A stretch of DNA of 64,000 bases from Streptomyces sp. YIM 130001 (GCF_003574445.1 NZ_KZ984566.1:55768-119767), one strand, 5' to 3'; positions 25,200-33,523 are shown, counted from the stretch's first letter. Numbers and translations: made by a program. The notes: a model not told the origin generated them from the sequence alone.

Positions 25200-25787
25200 T
25201 CAGTCCGCCGGGACGCCGAACCAGCGCAGCAGTACCGGGCGGGAGCCTTCCGGTGCGTCCTCGGGTCCGTGGGCGTAGCGGGCGAGCAGGACGAGGTACT
25301 CGTCGTGGAAGGCGTCCAACTGCTCCTTGGTGAGATGGCTCAGGCCCCTGGAGCCGCGCATCCATCCCTCGGAGCCCGCCTGCTCCGCGTCGAACCGGCG
25401 GGCGAGCTGTATGTCCTCCTCCGTCCGGAGCCGGTCGAGCTCGCGTCCGACGGCCCGCTCCCCCTCTGTCATCTCCTCCTGCGGCGGCCTTCGGATGTCG
25501 AGTCCGCGCACGCCGCGCCACCAGCGCTCGCGTCCGCCGGAACGCTCGGGGATGTCCTCGATGAGTCCCCCGCGCTCGAGCATGCGCAGGTGGTAGCTGA
25601 GCGTCCCGGTGTTCTCCCCCAGGTCGGCCGCCAGGGTCGTCGAGGTGGCGGGGCCGCGGGTGCCGAGGTGGCGCAGTATCCGCAGGCGCAGGGGGTGGGC
25701 CATGGCCTTGAGCGCCTCGGGGCTGTCCACCGTGCGGTGCCCCTCGGCGGGTGGGTCCTGGTCTGCGGAGTGCGGGTCGTCCGTCAT
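25200..25787 (-). CDS. ArsR-like winged-helix transcriptional regulator
   Basis: 195-residue regulator with an N-terminal winged HTH (LKAMAHPLRLRILRHLGTRG, TSTTLAADLGENTGTLSYHLRMLERGGLIED, about residues 25-85) of the HTH_20/ArsR type, without metal-binding cysteines, and a helical C-terminal part (EGERAVGRELDRLRTEEDIQLARRF). It diverges from a secreted-protein gene, and the only strongly symmetric DNA in the gap (25807-25850) starts 20 bases upstream of its ATG, so autoregulation and control of the neighbour are likely. Confidence 0.87.
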   Translation of the reverse strand: MTDDPHSADQDPPAEGHRTVDSPEALKAMAHPLRLRILRHLGTRGPATSTTLAADLGENTGTLSYHLRMLERGGLIEDIPERSGGRERWWRGVRGLDIRRPPQEEMTEGERAVGRELDRLRTEEDIQLARRFDAEQAGSEGWMRGSRGLSHLTKEQLDAFHDEYLVLLARYAHGPEDAPEGSRPVLLRWFGVPAD

Positions 25788-25806
25788 GGGTCCAGCGTAG
25801 CCGATG

Positions 25807-25850
25807 ACAGATTTTTCTCTGCAGGTATTTCTCTGCAGAGAAAAATCTGT
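25807..25850. promoter_or_regulatory. Large palindromic operator with 18-bp arms
   Basis: ACAGATTTTTCTCTGCAG (25807-25824) and its exact reverse complement (25833-25850) flank the 8-base spacer GTATTTCT. The spacer extends the right arm into a second copy of TTTCTCTGCAG, so the element holds two direct and one inverted TCTCTGCAG words. The A/T richness contrasts with the surroundings. It is placed to bind the ArsR-like product between two divergent genes. Confidence 0.85.
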
Positions 25851-25891
25851 AATGCTGGACGGCAGGAAGCGAACGAGAACGGGAATCGACA

Positions 25892-26686
25892 GTGACCGGC
25901 TGTACGGGGAGCGAGGGGGCGGCAGTGAGGGATGCGCGGCAGTCGAAGAGCAGGAGCGCGGATGCGAGGAGGTGGGTCGTCCTGCGGCGCCGGATCGGCA
26001 GTGTGGTGGCCGGGGCCTTGATGGTGGTCGTGGCCGGTGCGGCCGGTCCCGCGCAGGCGCGGGACGCGGAAGGCGCGGAGCGGGTACCGGAGTTCGACTT
26101 CGGTGCCTGCCCGGCCAGGGCCGAGCTCCCTGCGGACGCGGATCCCGGGACGTGGCGGTGCGAAGCCATGGAGGCCACCGGCCACTTGAAAGTCGGCGGT
26201 GTGGACGAGCCGATCGACCGCCCGATCCGGATCACCTTCGCCGAGGGCCGGGTGGACGGTGCGTTCCGCCAGGTCTTCGGGGACATGACGGCCGAGCCGA
26301 TCCGGGTGGGCGGATCGCCTCTCACCCTCACTCCGCAGTACGGCGGTTACTCGGACTTCGAGTCGGACGACGTCCGGCGCGGTGAGCTGGACCTGACGTT
26401 CGCGGTGGGCCTGCGCGGGGTGCCGGGCGGCGGGCACGCGTGCGCGGTGGGCAGCGACCGGGACGCGGTCCACCTGGTGCTCCAGGACACCGATCCCACG
26501 CGGGTGATCTCCGAGGAGCCGCTCGTGGTCGCCTTCGGCGCCGAGGACCGGCGGTTCGCCGTTCCGTGTACGAGTGGCTGCGGGCCACTCGGCAGGGTGC
26601 TGGACCACCGGCTCGACTTGCCGTCTCCGGTGGGCGACAACCGCATATCCCTGGACGCGGTGGTGGGAATCCGGCCCTACGAGTGA
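25892..26686 (+). CDS. Secreted protein of unknown function
   Basis: I do not recognise a family. The 264-residue frame from GTG 25892 has a long basic N-terminus (RQSKSRSADARRWVVLRRR) before the hydrophobic signal VVAGALMVVVAGAAGPAQA; the mature part has about six cysteines (ACPARAEL, WRCEAM, HACAVG, VPCTSGCG) suggesting disulphides, and beta-rich segments (GHLKVGGVDEPIDRPIRITF). It diverges from the ArsR-like regulator over the 25807-25850 palindrome and is probably its target. A later start near the hydrophobic stretch is possible. A hairpin follows at 26712. Confidence 0.65.
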   Translation: MTGCTGSEGAAVRDARQSKSRSADARRWVVLRRRIGSVVAGALMVVVAGAAGPAQARDAEGAERVPEFDFGACPARAELPADADPGTWRCEAMEATGHLKVGGVDEPIDRPIRITFAEGRVDGAFRQVFGDMTAEPIRVGGSPLTLTPQYGGYSDFESDDVRRGELDLTFAVGLRGVPGGGHACAVGSDRDAVHLVLQDTDPTRVISEEPLVVAFGAEDRRFAVPCTSGCGPLGRVLDHRLDLPSPVGDNRISLDAVVGIRPYE

Positions 26687-26711
26687 CCGGGCCGGGCGGC
26701 GCCGCACACAG

Positions 26712-26745
26712 CGGCGGTCCCGAGGCAAGTGCCCCGGGACCGCCG
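26712..26745. terminator. Hairpin between secreted protein and aminopeptidase genes
   Basis: CGGCGGTCCCG (26712-26722) and CGGGACCGCCG (26735-26745) form an 11-bp stem with a 12-base loop between the convergent stops at 26686 and 26820. Confidence 0.7.
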
Positions 26746-26819
26746 GGAGTTGTGGACCAGGGGCCCGAAGCCGGGTGCGTGCGGGCCGGCCGGCAGCGGC
26801 TCTGGGGTCCTTGACCCGG

Positions 26820-28112
26820 TCAGCTCTCCAGGAAGGAGGCGAGGGCGTTGGCCAGGAGTACGGGGTCCTCGGCGCCGCACATCTCGCGGGCGCTGTGCAT
26901 CGACAGGATCGCGACGCCGATGTCGACGGTCTTGATGCCGTGCCGGGCAGCGGTGATCGGGCCGATCGTGGTGCCGCAGGGCATGGCGTTGTTGGAGACG
27001 AACGACTGGAAGTTCACCCCGGCCCGCTCGCAGGCGGCGGCGAACACGGCTCGTCCCGAACCGTCCGTGGCGTAGCGGTTGTTGACGTTGACCTTGAGGA
27101 TCGGCCCGCCGTTGATCCGGGGGTGGTGGGTCGGGTCGTGGCGCTCCGCGTAGTTGGGGTGCACGGCGTGGCCGGTGTCGGAGGACAGGCAGACCGTTCC
27201 CGCGAAGGCGCGTGCGCGGTCCTCGTAGGAGCCGCCGCGGGCGAAGACGGAGCGCTCCAGGACACCGCCGAGGAGCGGGCCGTCGGCGCCGGTGTCGGAC
27301 TGCGAGCCGTTCTCCTCGTGGTCGAAGGCCGCGAGGACGGGGATGAAGTCGAGCGAGTCGCTCGCCGTGGCCGCGAGGGCGGCGGTACCGGCGTGCAGGG
27401 AGAGGAGGTTGTCCATCCGGGGGCCGGCGACGAACTCGTGGTCGCGGCCGAGGTAGGCGGGGGCTTCCACCGAGTGGGTCATCAGGTCCCAGCCGGTGAC
27501 CTCGCCGGCGGCGAGCCCGAGTTCCTGCTCGAGGAACCGGATCAGGTCGCCCTCGTGGGCGTCGCCGAGGCCCCAGACGGGCTGCAGGTGCCGCTGCTTG
27601 TCCAGCTTGAGACCGTCGGTGTGCACGCTGCGGTCCAGGTGGATGGCGAGCTGCGGTACGCGGAGCAGGGGGCGGTCCACGTTCACCAGGCGGGTGGTGC
27701 CGTCGCGCAGGGTGAGGCGGCCGGACAGGCCCAGGTCGCGGTCGAGCCAGGAGTTGAGCAGCGGTCCGCCGTAGATCTCGACGGCGACCTGACGCCAGCC
27801 GTGCGAGCCGCTGTCCGGGATCGGCTTGACCCGCAGGTTGGGGGAGTCGGTGTGCGCACCCACGATCTTGAAGGGCGTGTGGGCGGCGGCCCCCTCGGGC
27901 ACGTACCAGGCGATCAGAGCGCCGCCCCGCAGCACGTACTTGCCGCCCGTCGACGTGTCCCAGGGATCGGTTTCCGCGATCTCCTTGAAGCCGGCCTTCT
28001 CGAGCCGCGCGGCTGCGTTCGCCACCGCGTGGTACGGGGACGGGCTCGCGGCCAGGAAGGACATCAGGTCGTCGGTGTGTCCGCGGTCGAAGCGGGCGTG
28101 CGGTCTGTTCAT
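26820..28112 (-). CDS. apeB: M18-family aminopeptidase
   Basis: 430-residue dodecameric-type metallo-aminopeptidase (aspartyl aminopeptidase family) that removes N-terminal acidic residues from peptides. Two-zinc ligands sit in GAHTDSPNLRVK (near residue 90), the central Asp region GPRMDNLLSLH, and FDHEENGSQSDTGADGP (catalytic Glu); the closing His motif is in VDIGVAILSMHSAREM. Length agrees with the family. Start is ATG 28112. It lies downstream of the amidohydrolase gene on the same strand, separated by a hairpin at 28135-28168, so probably has its own promoter. Confidence 0.93.
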   Translation of the reverse strand: MNRPHARFDRGHTDDLMSFLAASPSPYHAVANAAARLEKAGFKEIAETDPWDTSTGGKYVLRGGALIAWYVPEGAAAHTPFKIVGAHTDSPNLRVKPIPDSGSHGWRQVAVEIYGGPLLNSWLDRDLGLSGRLTLRDGTTRLVNVDRPLLRVPQLAIHLDRSVHTDGLKLDKQRHLQPVWGLGDAHEGDLIRFLEQELGLAAGEVTGWDLMTHSVEAPAYLGRDHEFVAGPRMDNLLSLHAGTAALAATASDSLDFIPVLAAFDHEENGSQSDTGADGPLLGGVLERSVFARGGSYEDRARAFAGTVCLSSDTGHAVHPNYAERHDPTHHPRINGGPILKVNVNNRYATDGSGRAVFAAACERAGVNFQSFVSNNAMPCGTTIGPITAARHGIKTVDIGVAILSMHSAREMCGAEDPVLLANALASFLES

Positions 28113-28134
28113 GCGTTCACTGTATCGATGGGTA

Positions 28135-28168
28135 CGGGCCCGCCTCCCGGTACGGACAAGCGGGCCCG
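28135..28168 (-). terminator. Hairpin after the amidohydrolase gene
   Basis: CGGGCCCGC (28135-28143) pairs with GCGGGCCCG (28160-28168) in the 107-base gap between amidohydrolase and aminopeptidase genes. It probably ends the amidohydrolase transcript. Confidence 0.55.
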
Positions 28169-28219
28169 CACGGGGCTGAGCAGACGGCAGTTCGCAGGCA
28201 GGGCCTGGCGGCGGGGTGG

Positions 28220-29608
28220 TTACAGCAGCTCGCCGTCGCTGGCGACGACATGGCCCGCGTGCACGACGATGTCCCGCTGCGGCATGTCCACCACGACCTG
28301 CGGGATGCCCTGGGCGCGCAGCAGGACGAAGTCCGCCGGGTCGCCCTTCTTGAACTCGGAGCGGCCGATGCCGAGCAGGTCGGCGCCGCCGTGGGCGCCC
28401 ACCTCGTAAGCGTCGGTCAGTTCCTGGTCGAGCCGGATGTCGGTGACCCAGCCGAGGATGTGGGTGCGGTGCAGCATGTCCGCGTTGCCGAACGGGCTCC
28501 AGGAGTCGCGCACGCCGTCCGAGCCGAGGCCGACGCCGACACCGTGCTCGTGCAGCTGCGCGATGGGCAGGACCAGTGACTCGTTCGGCGCGACGGTCGT
28601 CACGGTGATGTCCAGGTCGCCCAACTTTGCCGCGGTCCGGGCGAGTTCGGACTCGGAGAGGTTGGTGAGGCAGAAGGCGTGGCTGACGTTGACCTTGCCG
28701 CGCAGGCCGAGGGCCCGGGTGCGGTCGATGATGGCGTCGAGGACCTTGGTGCCGTTCTCGTCCCGGTCGTGCAGGTGGATGTCCACGCCGATGCCGTGCC
28801 GGTCGGCGAGACCGAAGACCAGGTCCAGCTGTTCGTCGAGGGCGTTGTCGAAGCTGATCGGGTCGAGGCCGCCGATGAAGTCGACGTAGCCGGTACGGGC
28901 CGCTTCCTCCAGGAGCTCCGCGGTGCCGGGTGCCTTGGCCACACCGTGCTGCGGGAAGGCCACGATCTCCACGTCGAGGGCGTGCCCCAGGCGCTCGGCG
29001 GCCCGGTGGACGCCTTCGACGCCGGCCAGACCGTAGGCGGGGGCGACGTCCGCGTGGGCGCGCATGGCCCGGGTGCCGCGGGTGACGGCGTGGGCCATCA
29101 GGCCGTGGGCCCGTTCGGCGATACCGCGGTCCTGGCTCTCGAAGAGCTCGACGTCCTGCTTGATGTAGTCGGCGATGCCGGAGGCCGGCTTGCGGGACAC
29201 CCAGTCGCCGCCCCAGCTCGTCTTGTCCGGGTGGATGTGGGCGTCCACCAGGGAGGGCAGGGCGACGCGTCCGCCACCGTCGACGACCTTGGCGCCGGCG
29301 GGCACGGGCCCGTCGGCGATACGGCCGTCGACGGTGAGCAGGTCCACGGGATCGGCGGCGCCGAAGGGGCGGACGTTGCGGTAGGCGACGGCCTTGGCGC
29401 CGCGGGTGTCGCGGTCGGCGCCCGGCGAGGTCGGCGTACGGCCCTCGGGGGCGGTGGCGGCACTGGCCGCGGTCGCGGACACGGCGGCGGTGCCGGCGAG
29501 CGCGGCAGCGCCCGCGATCACACCGCGCCGGGACATCCGGCGGGACGGGGGCTGGGGGGACTCGTCACTCACGGAGGGCTCCTGGGATGGGGGGAGGAGT
29601 TCGCTCAT
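28220..29608 (-). CDS. TAT-exported amidohydrolase (cytosine deaminase-like)
   Basis: 462-residue metal-dependent hydrolase. A twin-arginine signal (SRRMSRRGVIAGAAALAG, about residues 22-50) predicts export folded. The amidohydrolase barrel has the metal motif DAHIHPDK near residue 108, VDIHLHDRDENG in the middle and GSDGVRDSWSPFGNADM near the end, the pattern of the cytosine/creatinine/ammelide deaminase group. The substrate is unknown. ATG 29608 is preferred over 29644 because it lies within a GntR-like operator that also includes the start codon. Two similar palindromes (29607-29623 and 29713-29731) suggest control by a GntR-type repressor not encoded next to it. Confidence 0.85.
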   Translation of the reverse strand: MSELLPPSQEPSVSDESPQPPSRRMSRRGVIAGAAALAGTAAVSATAASAATAPEGRTPTSPGADRDTRGAKAVAYRNVRPFGAADPVDLLTVDGRIADGPVPAGAKVVDGGGRVALPSLVDAHIHPDKTSWGGDWVSRKPASGIADYIKQDVELFESQDRGIAERAHGLMAHAVTRGTRAMRAHADVAPAYGLAGVEGVHRAAERLGHALDVEIVAFPQHGVAKAPGTAELLEEAARTGYVDFIGGLDPISFDNALDEQLDLVFGLADRHGIGVDIHLHDRDENGTKVLDAIIDRTRALGLRGKVNVSHAFCLTNLSESELARTAAKLGDLDITVTTVAPNESLVLPIAQLHEHGVGVGLGSDGVRDSWSPFGNADMLHRTHILGWVTDIRLDQELTDAYEVGAHGGADLLGIGRSEFKKGDPADFVLLRAQGIPQVVVDMPQRDIVVHAGHVVASDGELL

Positions 29609-29623
29609 TTTGTATCCCAAAAT
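29607..29623. promoter_or_regulatory. GntR-type operator 1 at the amidohydrolase start
   Basis: On the complementary strand the site reads ATTTTGGGATACAAAAT, an imperfect palindrome around GATAC, overlapping the start codon at 29608. It matches operator 2 at 29713 in about 15 of 18 positions. A/T-rich dyads around GTATAC are typical of GntR/FCD regulators. Confidence 0.6.
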
Positions 29624-29712
29624 TAAACCTCCCGACAAGCGCATGTAGTGCAGTCCTGCAGCTAATTCTACCCGATCAGAGAATTCCAGGTGCTCCAGGC
29701 GTGACGTTCGTC

Positions 29713-29731
29713 ATTTTTGGTATACGAAAAT
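29713..29731. promoter_or_regulatory. GntR-type operator 2 upstream of the amidohydrolase gene
   Basis: ATTTTTGGTATACGAAAAT is a near-perfect dyad centred on GTATAC, about 105 bases upstream of the amidohydrolase start. Spacing from site 1 is near ten helical turns, compatible with looping or with one site overlapping the promoter and the other the ribosome-binding region. Confidence 0.65.
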
Positions 29732-29754
29732 CAAGACTGTTCGGGAACACAAAA

Positions 29755-29783
29755 GACCCCCGCAGCAGGCCGCCGCGGGGGTC
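29755..29783 (-). terminator. Rho-independent terminator of the acyl-CoA dehydrogenase gene
   Basis: On the minus strand GACCCCCGC and GCGGGGGTC (29775-29783 with 29755-29763) form a 9-bp stem, followed by TTTT at 29754-29751. It starts 16 bases after the stop at 29799. Confidence 0.85.
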
Positions 29784-29798
29784 CGGGTGGGGAAGGGC

Positions 29799-31631
29799 TC
29801 AGAAGGCCGCTTCGTCCAGCTCCATGAGGTCCAGGTCGACGCCCTCGGCGAGCGAACGCTGGACGCCGACGCCGGGCAGGATGTTGGCGGCGAAGAACTT
29901 CGCGGCCGCGATCTTGCCGGTGTAGAACGCCTTGTCCTTGGCGGAGGCGCCGGCCAGCTTCTCGGCGGCGACGGCGGCACCGCGAAGGAGCAGGTAGCCG
30001 ACGACGACGTCGCCGGAGGCGAGCAGCAGCCGGGTGGAGTTCAGGCCGACCTTGTAGATCGACTTCACGTCCTTCTCGGTGGCCGCGAGGTCCGTCAGCA
30101 TGGTGCCGACGATCGCCTCCAGGTCCACGGCGGCCTTGGACAGCGCCTCACGGGCGTCCGAGAGGTCCTCGCCGCCGGTGTTCACGGCCAGGAACTTCTT
30201 GATGTCCTCGGCCAGCGAGTTCAGCGCGGCGCCCTGGTTGCGGACGATCTTCCGGAAGAAGAAGTCCTGGCCCTGGATCGCCGTGGTGCCCTCGTAGAGC
30301 GTGTCGATCTTGGCGTCCCGGATGTACTGCTCGATCGGGTACTCCTGCAGGAAGCCGGAGCCGCCGAAGGTCTGCAGCGACTGCGCGAGCTGCTCGTAGC
30401 CCTTCTCGGAGCCGTAGCCCTTGACGATCGGCAGCAGCAGGTCGTTGAGGGCCTCGAGCTGCGCGGTGTCCTCGCCCTCGGCCTCCTTGAGTGCGATCTC
30501 GTCCTGGACCGAAGCGGTGTGCAGGACCAGGGCGCGCATGCCCTCCGCGTACGCCTTCTGCGTGATGAGCGAGCGGCGCACGTCGGGGTGGTGCGTGATG
30601 GTGACCTTCGGCGCGGACTTGTCCATGAACTGCGCGAGGTCGGAGCCCTGGACGCGCTCCTTGGCGTACTCGAGGGCGTTGAGGTAGCCCGTCGAGAGAG
30701 TGGAGATCGCCTTCGTGCCGACCATCATGCGGGCGAACTCGATGATGCGGAACATCTGGCGGATGCCGTCGTGCTTGTCGCCGATCAGCCAGCCGACAGC
30801 GGGCTGGTCCGGCTTGTCGCCGAAGGTCATCTCGCAGGTGTTGGAGGCCTTGAGGCCCATCTTGTGCTCGACGTTGGTGGCGTAGACGCCGTTGCGAGCG
30901 CCGAGCTCACCGGTCTCGAAGTCGAAGTGGTACTTCGGGACCAGGAAGAGGGAGAGGCCCTTGGTGCCGGGGCCGGCGCCTTCCGGACGGGCGAGGACGT
31001 AGTGGAGGATGTTCTCCTCCATGTCGTGCTCACCCGAGGTGATGAAGCGCTTCACGCCCTCGATGTGCCAGGAGCCGTCCGCCTGCTCGACGGCCTTGGC
31101 GCGGCCGGCGCCGACGTCCGAGCCGGCGTCCGGCTCGGTGAGGACCATGGTGGAGCCCCAGGTCTTCTCCACGGCGATCTCGGCGATCTTCTTCTGGACC
31201 TCGTTGCCCTCCTCGAAGAGGATGCGGGCGAACGCGGGGCCGGAGGAGTACATCCAGACCGCCGGGTTCGCGCCCAGGACCAGCTCGGCGTACGCCCAGA
31301 TCAGGGACGGCGGGGCGGTGGTGCCGCCGATCTCCTCGGGCAGGCCGAGCCGCCAGTACTCGGCGTCCATGAACGCCTTGTAGCTCTTCTTGAAGGACTC
31401 GGGCACCGGCGCGGTGTTGGTCTCCGGGTCGAAGACCGGCGGGTTGCGGTCGGCGTCGGCGAACGACTCCGCCAGCTCGTTCTCGGCGAGGCGGGTCAGT
31501 TCGGAAAGGACGCTCTTCGCGGTGTCGGTGTCCATCTCCGCGAACGGTCCGCTGCCGTACAGCTTGTCGCGACCGAGCACCTCGAAGAGGTTGAACTCGA
31601 TGTCGCGGAGGTTCGACTTGTAGTGCCCCAT
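29799..31631 (-). CDS. Acyl-CoA dehydrogenase (long FadE5-like type)
   Basis: 610-residue flavoenzyme of beta-oxidation. It begins MGHYKSNLRDIEFNLFEVLG and carries the FAD/substrate region (TMVLTEPDAGSDVGAGRAKAVEQ, HIEGVKRFITSGEHD), the middle beta domain (GLSLFLVPKYHFD, MGLKASNTCEMTF) and the C-terminal helical domain (LQTFGGSGFLQEYPIEQYIRDAKIDTLYEGTT), plus about 140 extra C-terminal residues characteristic of the FadE5 type. The extra length over the usual ~380 residues is normal for this subgroup. A TACC-GGTA dyad upstream (31705-31716) may be the site of a TetR-type fatty-acid regulator. Confidence 0.95.
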   Translation of the reverse strand: MGHYKSNLRDIEFNLFEVLGRDKLYGSGPFAEMDTDTAKSVLSELTRLAENELAESFADADRNPPVFDPETNTAPVPESFKKSYKAFMDAEYWRLGLPEEIGGTTAPPSLIWAYAELVLGANPAVWMYSSGPAFARILFEEGNEVQKKIAEIAVEKTWGSTMVLTEPDAGSDVGAGRAKAVEQADGSWHIEGVKRFITSGEHDMEENILHYVLARPEGAGPGTKGLSLFLVPKYHFDFETGELGARNGVYATNVEHKMGLKASNTCEMTFGDKPDQPAVGWLIGDKHDGIRQMFRIIEFARMMVGTKAISTLSTGYLNALEYAKERVQGSDLAQFMDKSAPKVTITHHPDVRRSLITQKAYAEGMRALVLHTASVQDEIALKEAEGEDTAQLEALNDLLLPIVKGYGSEKGYEQLAQSLQTFGGSGFLQEYPIEQYIRDAKIDTLYEGTTAIQGQDFFFRKIVRNQGAALNSLAEDIKKFLAVNTGGEDLSDAREALSKAAVDLEAIVGTMLTDLAATEKDVKSIYKVGLNSTRLLLASGDVVVGYLLLRGAAVAAEKLAGASAKDKAFYTGKIAAAKFFAANILPGVGVQRSLAEGVDLDLMELDEAAF

Positions 31632-31704
31632 GGCGACGGCTCCAAAAGACTTTAAGAAGAGGCAAGGCCCACGTTCACGTACCAGGTAGTAGCTATGATG
31701 ATGC

Positions 31705-31716
31705 TACCCGTCGGTA
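31705..31716. promoter_or_regulatory. Candidate TetR-type operator upstream of the acyl-CoA dehydrogenase gene
   Basis: TACCCGTCGGTA has inverted TACC/GGTA arms, 75 bases before the dehydrogenase start (minus strand) in an A/T-rich stretch. A second loose dyad (GTAGC...GCTAC, about 31688-31706) overlaps it. TetR-type fatty-acid degradation regulators in actinobacteria bind motifs of this style; the assignment is by resemblance only. Confidence 0.4.
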
Positions 31717-31849
31717 ATAAGAGCAACCCCTAACCCCACATCTGTGATCTGTCTCCCCTCGCGGGAGAAGCCCGGCCCTTTCGCTCGCGCTGTGCGGAGC
31801 TTGGGGGAAGGGGACGGGAACGGCCCCTGCACTCAGTAGTCTTGGCCAC

Positions 31850-32323
31850 ATGTACGGCTACGACCAGAACACGGGCCCCCAGCAGGGTTACGGCTCGCCC
31901 CAGCCTCCGCCCCAGCAGGCGCCCGGCGGGTACGGCCAGCAGGCGCCGCTGTACCCCGAGCCGTCGCAGCCCTCGCTGGCCGATGCCGTGCGGGCGTTCA
32001 CCACGGGTTCGCTCGCCGCCGAGGACTTCCAGCAGATCTTCGCCGCCTCCAAGGTCTACTGCCCGCGCGGCGAGAACCCGGGCTTCCTCGCGCTGCACAA
32101 CACCCAGCAGCCGGTCATCCCGATGTTCACCTCGCTCAAGGAGCTGCGCTCCTATGCGGGCAAGGACTCCAAGTACTTCGTGATCACCGGTGCGGAGGTG
32201 ATCGACCTGCTGCCCACCGGGTACGGCTTCGTGCTCGACATGGAGGGTGAGCACCGCATGGTCTTCGACGCCAAGGCCGTGGAGCAGATGGTCGACTTCG
32301 CGATGCGGCGTATGTACGGGTGA
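31850..32323 (+). CDS. SseB-family protein
   Basis: 157-residue soluble protein. The first 40 residues are rich in Gln, Pro, Gly and Tyr (YGYDQNTGPQQGYGSP and similar) and probably disordered. Residues about 42-150 match the SseB N-terminal domain (AVRAFTTGSLAAEDFQQIFAAS, IPMFTSLKELRSYAG, GAEVIDLLPTGYGFVLD). The domain is widespread in actinobacteria with unknown role. The 218-base gap upstream contains the divergent acyl-CoA dehydrogenase promoter. Confidence 0.8.
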   Translation: MYGYDQNTGPQQGYGSPQPPPQQAPGGYGQQAPLYPEPSQPSLADAVRAFTTGSLAAEDFQQIFAASKVYCPRGENPGFLALHNTQQPVIPMFTSLKELRSYAGKDSKYFVITGAEVIDLLPTGYGFVLDMEGEHRMVFDAKAVEQMVDFAMRRMYG

Positions 32324-32355
32324 CGGTGCCACGGCGGTCGTGAGGCGGGTCCGGG

Positions 32356-32383
32356 ACGCCCGGGAGGAATTCCTCCCGGGCGT
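32356..32383. terminator. Perfect 28-bp palindrome (terminator) after the SseB gene
   Basis: The palindrome is centred on GGAATTCC with arms beginning ACGCCCGGGAGG, 33 bases downstream of the SseB stop and just ahead of the pirin promoter. Perfect arms without spacer would form a very stable hairpin. Confidence 0.75.
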
Positions 32384-32448
32384 TCGTCGTTCGTGGTGGC
32401 AAGAAGTTCTACGTTCAACTAAACTCGGATCACGAGGAGGTACCGACC

Positions 32449-33405
32449 ATGCCTGCAGTAACCGTTGAGAACCCGCTGACCCTGCCCCGCGTCGCGGCGC
32501 ACCAGGACGCCGTCGCCCGTCCGGTGCTCGCCGTCTCCACCGCGCCCAGCGGTTTCGAGGGTGAGGGCTTCCCCGTGCGCCGCGCCTTCGCCGGCATCAA
32601 CTACCAGCACCTCGACCCGTTCATCATGATGGACCAGATGGGTGAGGTGGACTACGCGGCGGGCGAGCCGAAGGGCACCCCCTGGCACCCGCACCGCGGC
32701 TTCGAGACGGTGACGTACCTGATCGACGGCACCTTCGTGCACCAGGACTCCAACGGTGGCGGCGGCACGATCCAGAACGGCGACACCCAGTGGATGACCG
32801 CCGGGTCCGGCCTACTGCACATCGAGGCACCGCCGGAGTCCCTGGTGATGTCCGGCGGCCTCTTCCACGGACTGCAGCTGTGGGTGAACCTGCCGAAGGC
32901 CGACAAGATGATGGACCCGCGCTACCAGGACATCCGGGGCGGCCAGGTCCAGCTGCTCACCTCCCACGACGGAGGCGCGCTGCTGCGGGTCATCGCCGGA
33001 GAGCTCGACGGCCACGAGGGCCCGGGCATCACGCACACCCCGATCACCATGGTGCACGCGACGGTCCGGCCCGGTGCCGAGGTCACCCTGCCCTGGCGCG
33101 AGGACTTCAACGGCCTGGCGTACGTCCTGGCCGGGCGCGGCACGGTCGGGTCCGAGCGGCGGCCGGTGCACCTCGGCCAGACCGCGGTCTTCGGCGCGGG
33201 GACGTCCCTGACGGTGCGGGCCGACGAGAAGCAGGACAGTCACACGCCGGACCTCGAGGTCGTGCTGCTCGGCGGCCGCCCGATCCGGGAACCGATGGCG
33301 CACTACGGTCCGTTCGTGATGAATACGCGCGAGGAACTGCAGCAGGCCTTCGAGGACTTCCAGAAGGGCCGGCTCGGCACGGTCCCGGCCGTGCACGGGA
33401 TGTAG
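32449..33405 (+). CDS. Pirin-family protein
   Basis: 318-residue bicupin. The pirin N-terminal cupin shows the metal ligands in PWHPHRGFETVTYLIDG and the Glu/His region WMTAGSGLLHIEAPP; the second cupin (residues about 180-300) includes TLPWREDFNGLAYVLAGRG and ends with the pirin motif GGRPIREPMAHYGPFVMNTREEL. Pirins can be quercetinase-like or act as redox-sensing regulators; which applies is unknown. A strong ribosome site GAGGAGG precedes ATG 32449. The upstream A/T patch (TTCTACGTTCAACTAAACT, 32406-32424) is a likely promoter or operator. Confidence 0.93.
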   Translation: MPAVTVENPLTLPRVAAHQDAVARPVLAVSTAPSGFEGEGFPVRRAFAGINYQHLDPFIMMDQMGEVDYAAGEPKGTPWHPHRGFETVTYLIDGTFVHQDSNGGGGTIQNGDTQWMTAGSGLLHIEAPPESLVMSGGLFHGLQLWVNLPKADKMMDPRYQDIRGGQVQLLTSHDGGALLRVIAGELDGHEGPGITHTPITMVHATVRPGAEVTLPWREDFNGLAYVLAGRGTVGSERRPVHLGQTAVFGAGTSLTVRADEKQDSHTPDLEVVLLGGRPIREPMAHYGPFVMNTREELQQAFEDFQKGRLGTVPAVHGM

Positions 33406-33431
33406 CCCCCCGGGCTGCGTCCCCCACCGAC

Positions 33432-33470
33432 AGCCGGGGTGCCCCATTTCCCCCGAGGGGCATCCCGGCT
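33432..33470 (+). terminator. Rho-independent terminator after the pirin gene
   Basis: AGCCGGGGTGCCCC (33432-33445) pairs with GGGGCATCCCGGCT (33457-33470) with a single G-U wobble, followed by TTCTCCT. Confidence 0.85.
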
Positions 33471-33489
33471 TTCTCCTGTCCGTCCGAGC

Positions 33490-33523
33490 AGCGCCGTCGG
33501 CCCACGAGCGCCGTCGGCCCACG
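33490..33523. repeat. Two 17-bp direct repeats upstream of the permease gene
   Basis: AGCGCCGTCGGCCCACG occurs twice head to tail (33490-33506 and 33507-33523), about 35 bases upstream of the permease start. It may be a recent slippage duplication or a regulatory tandem. Confidence 0.7.
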
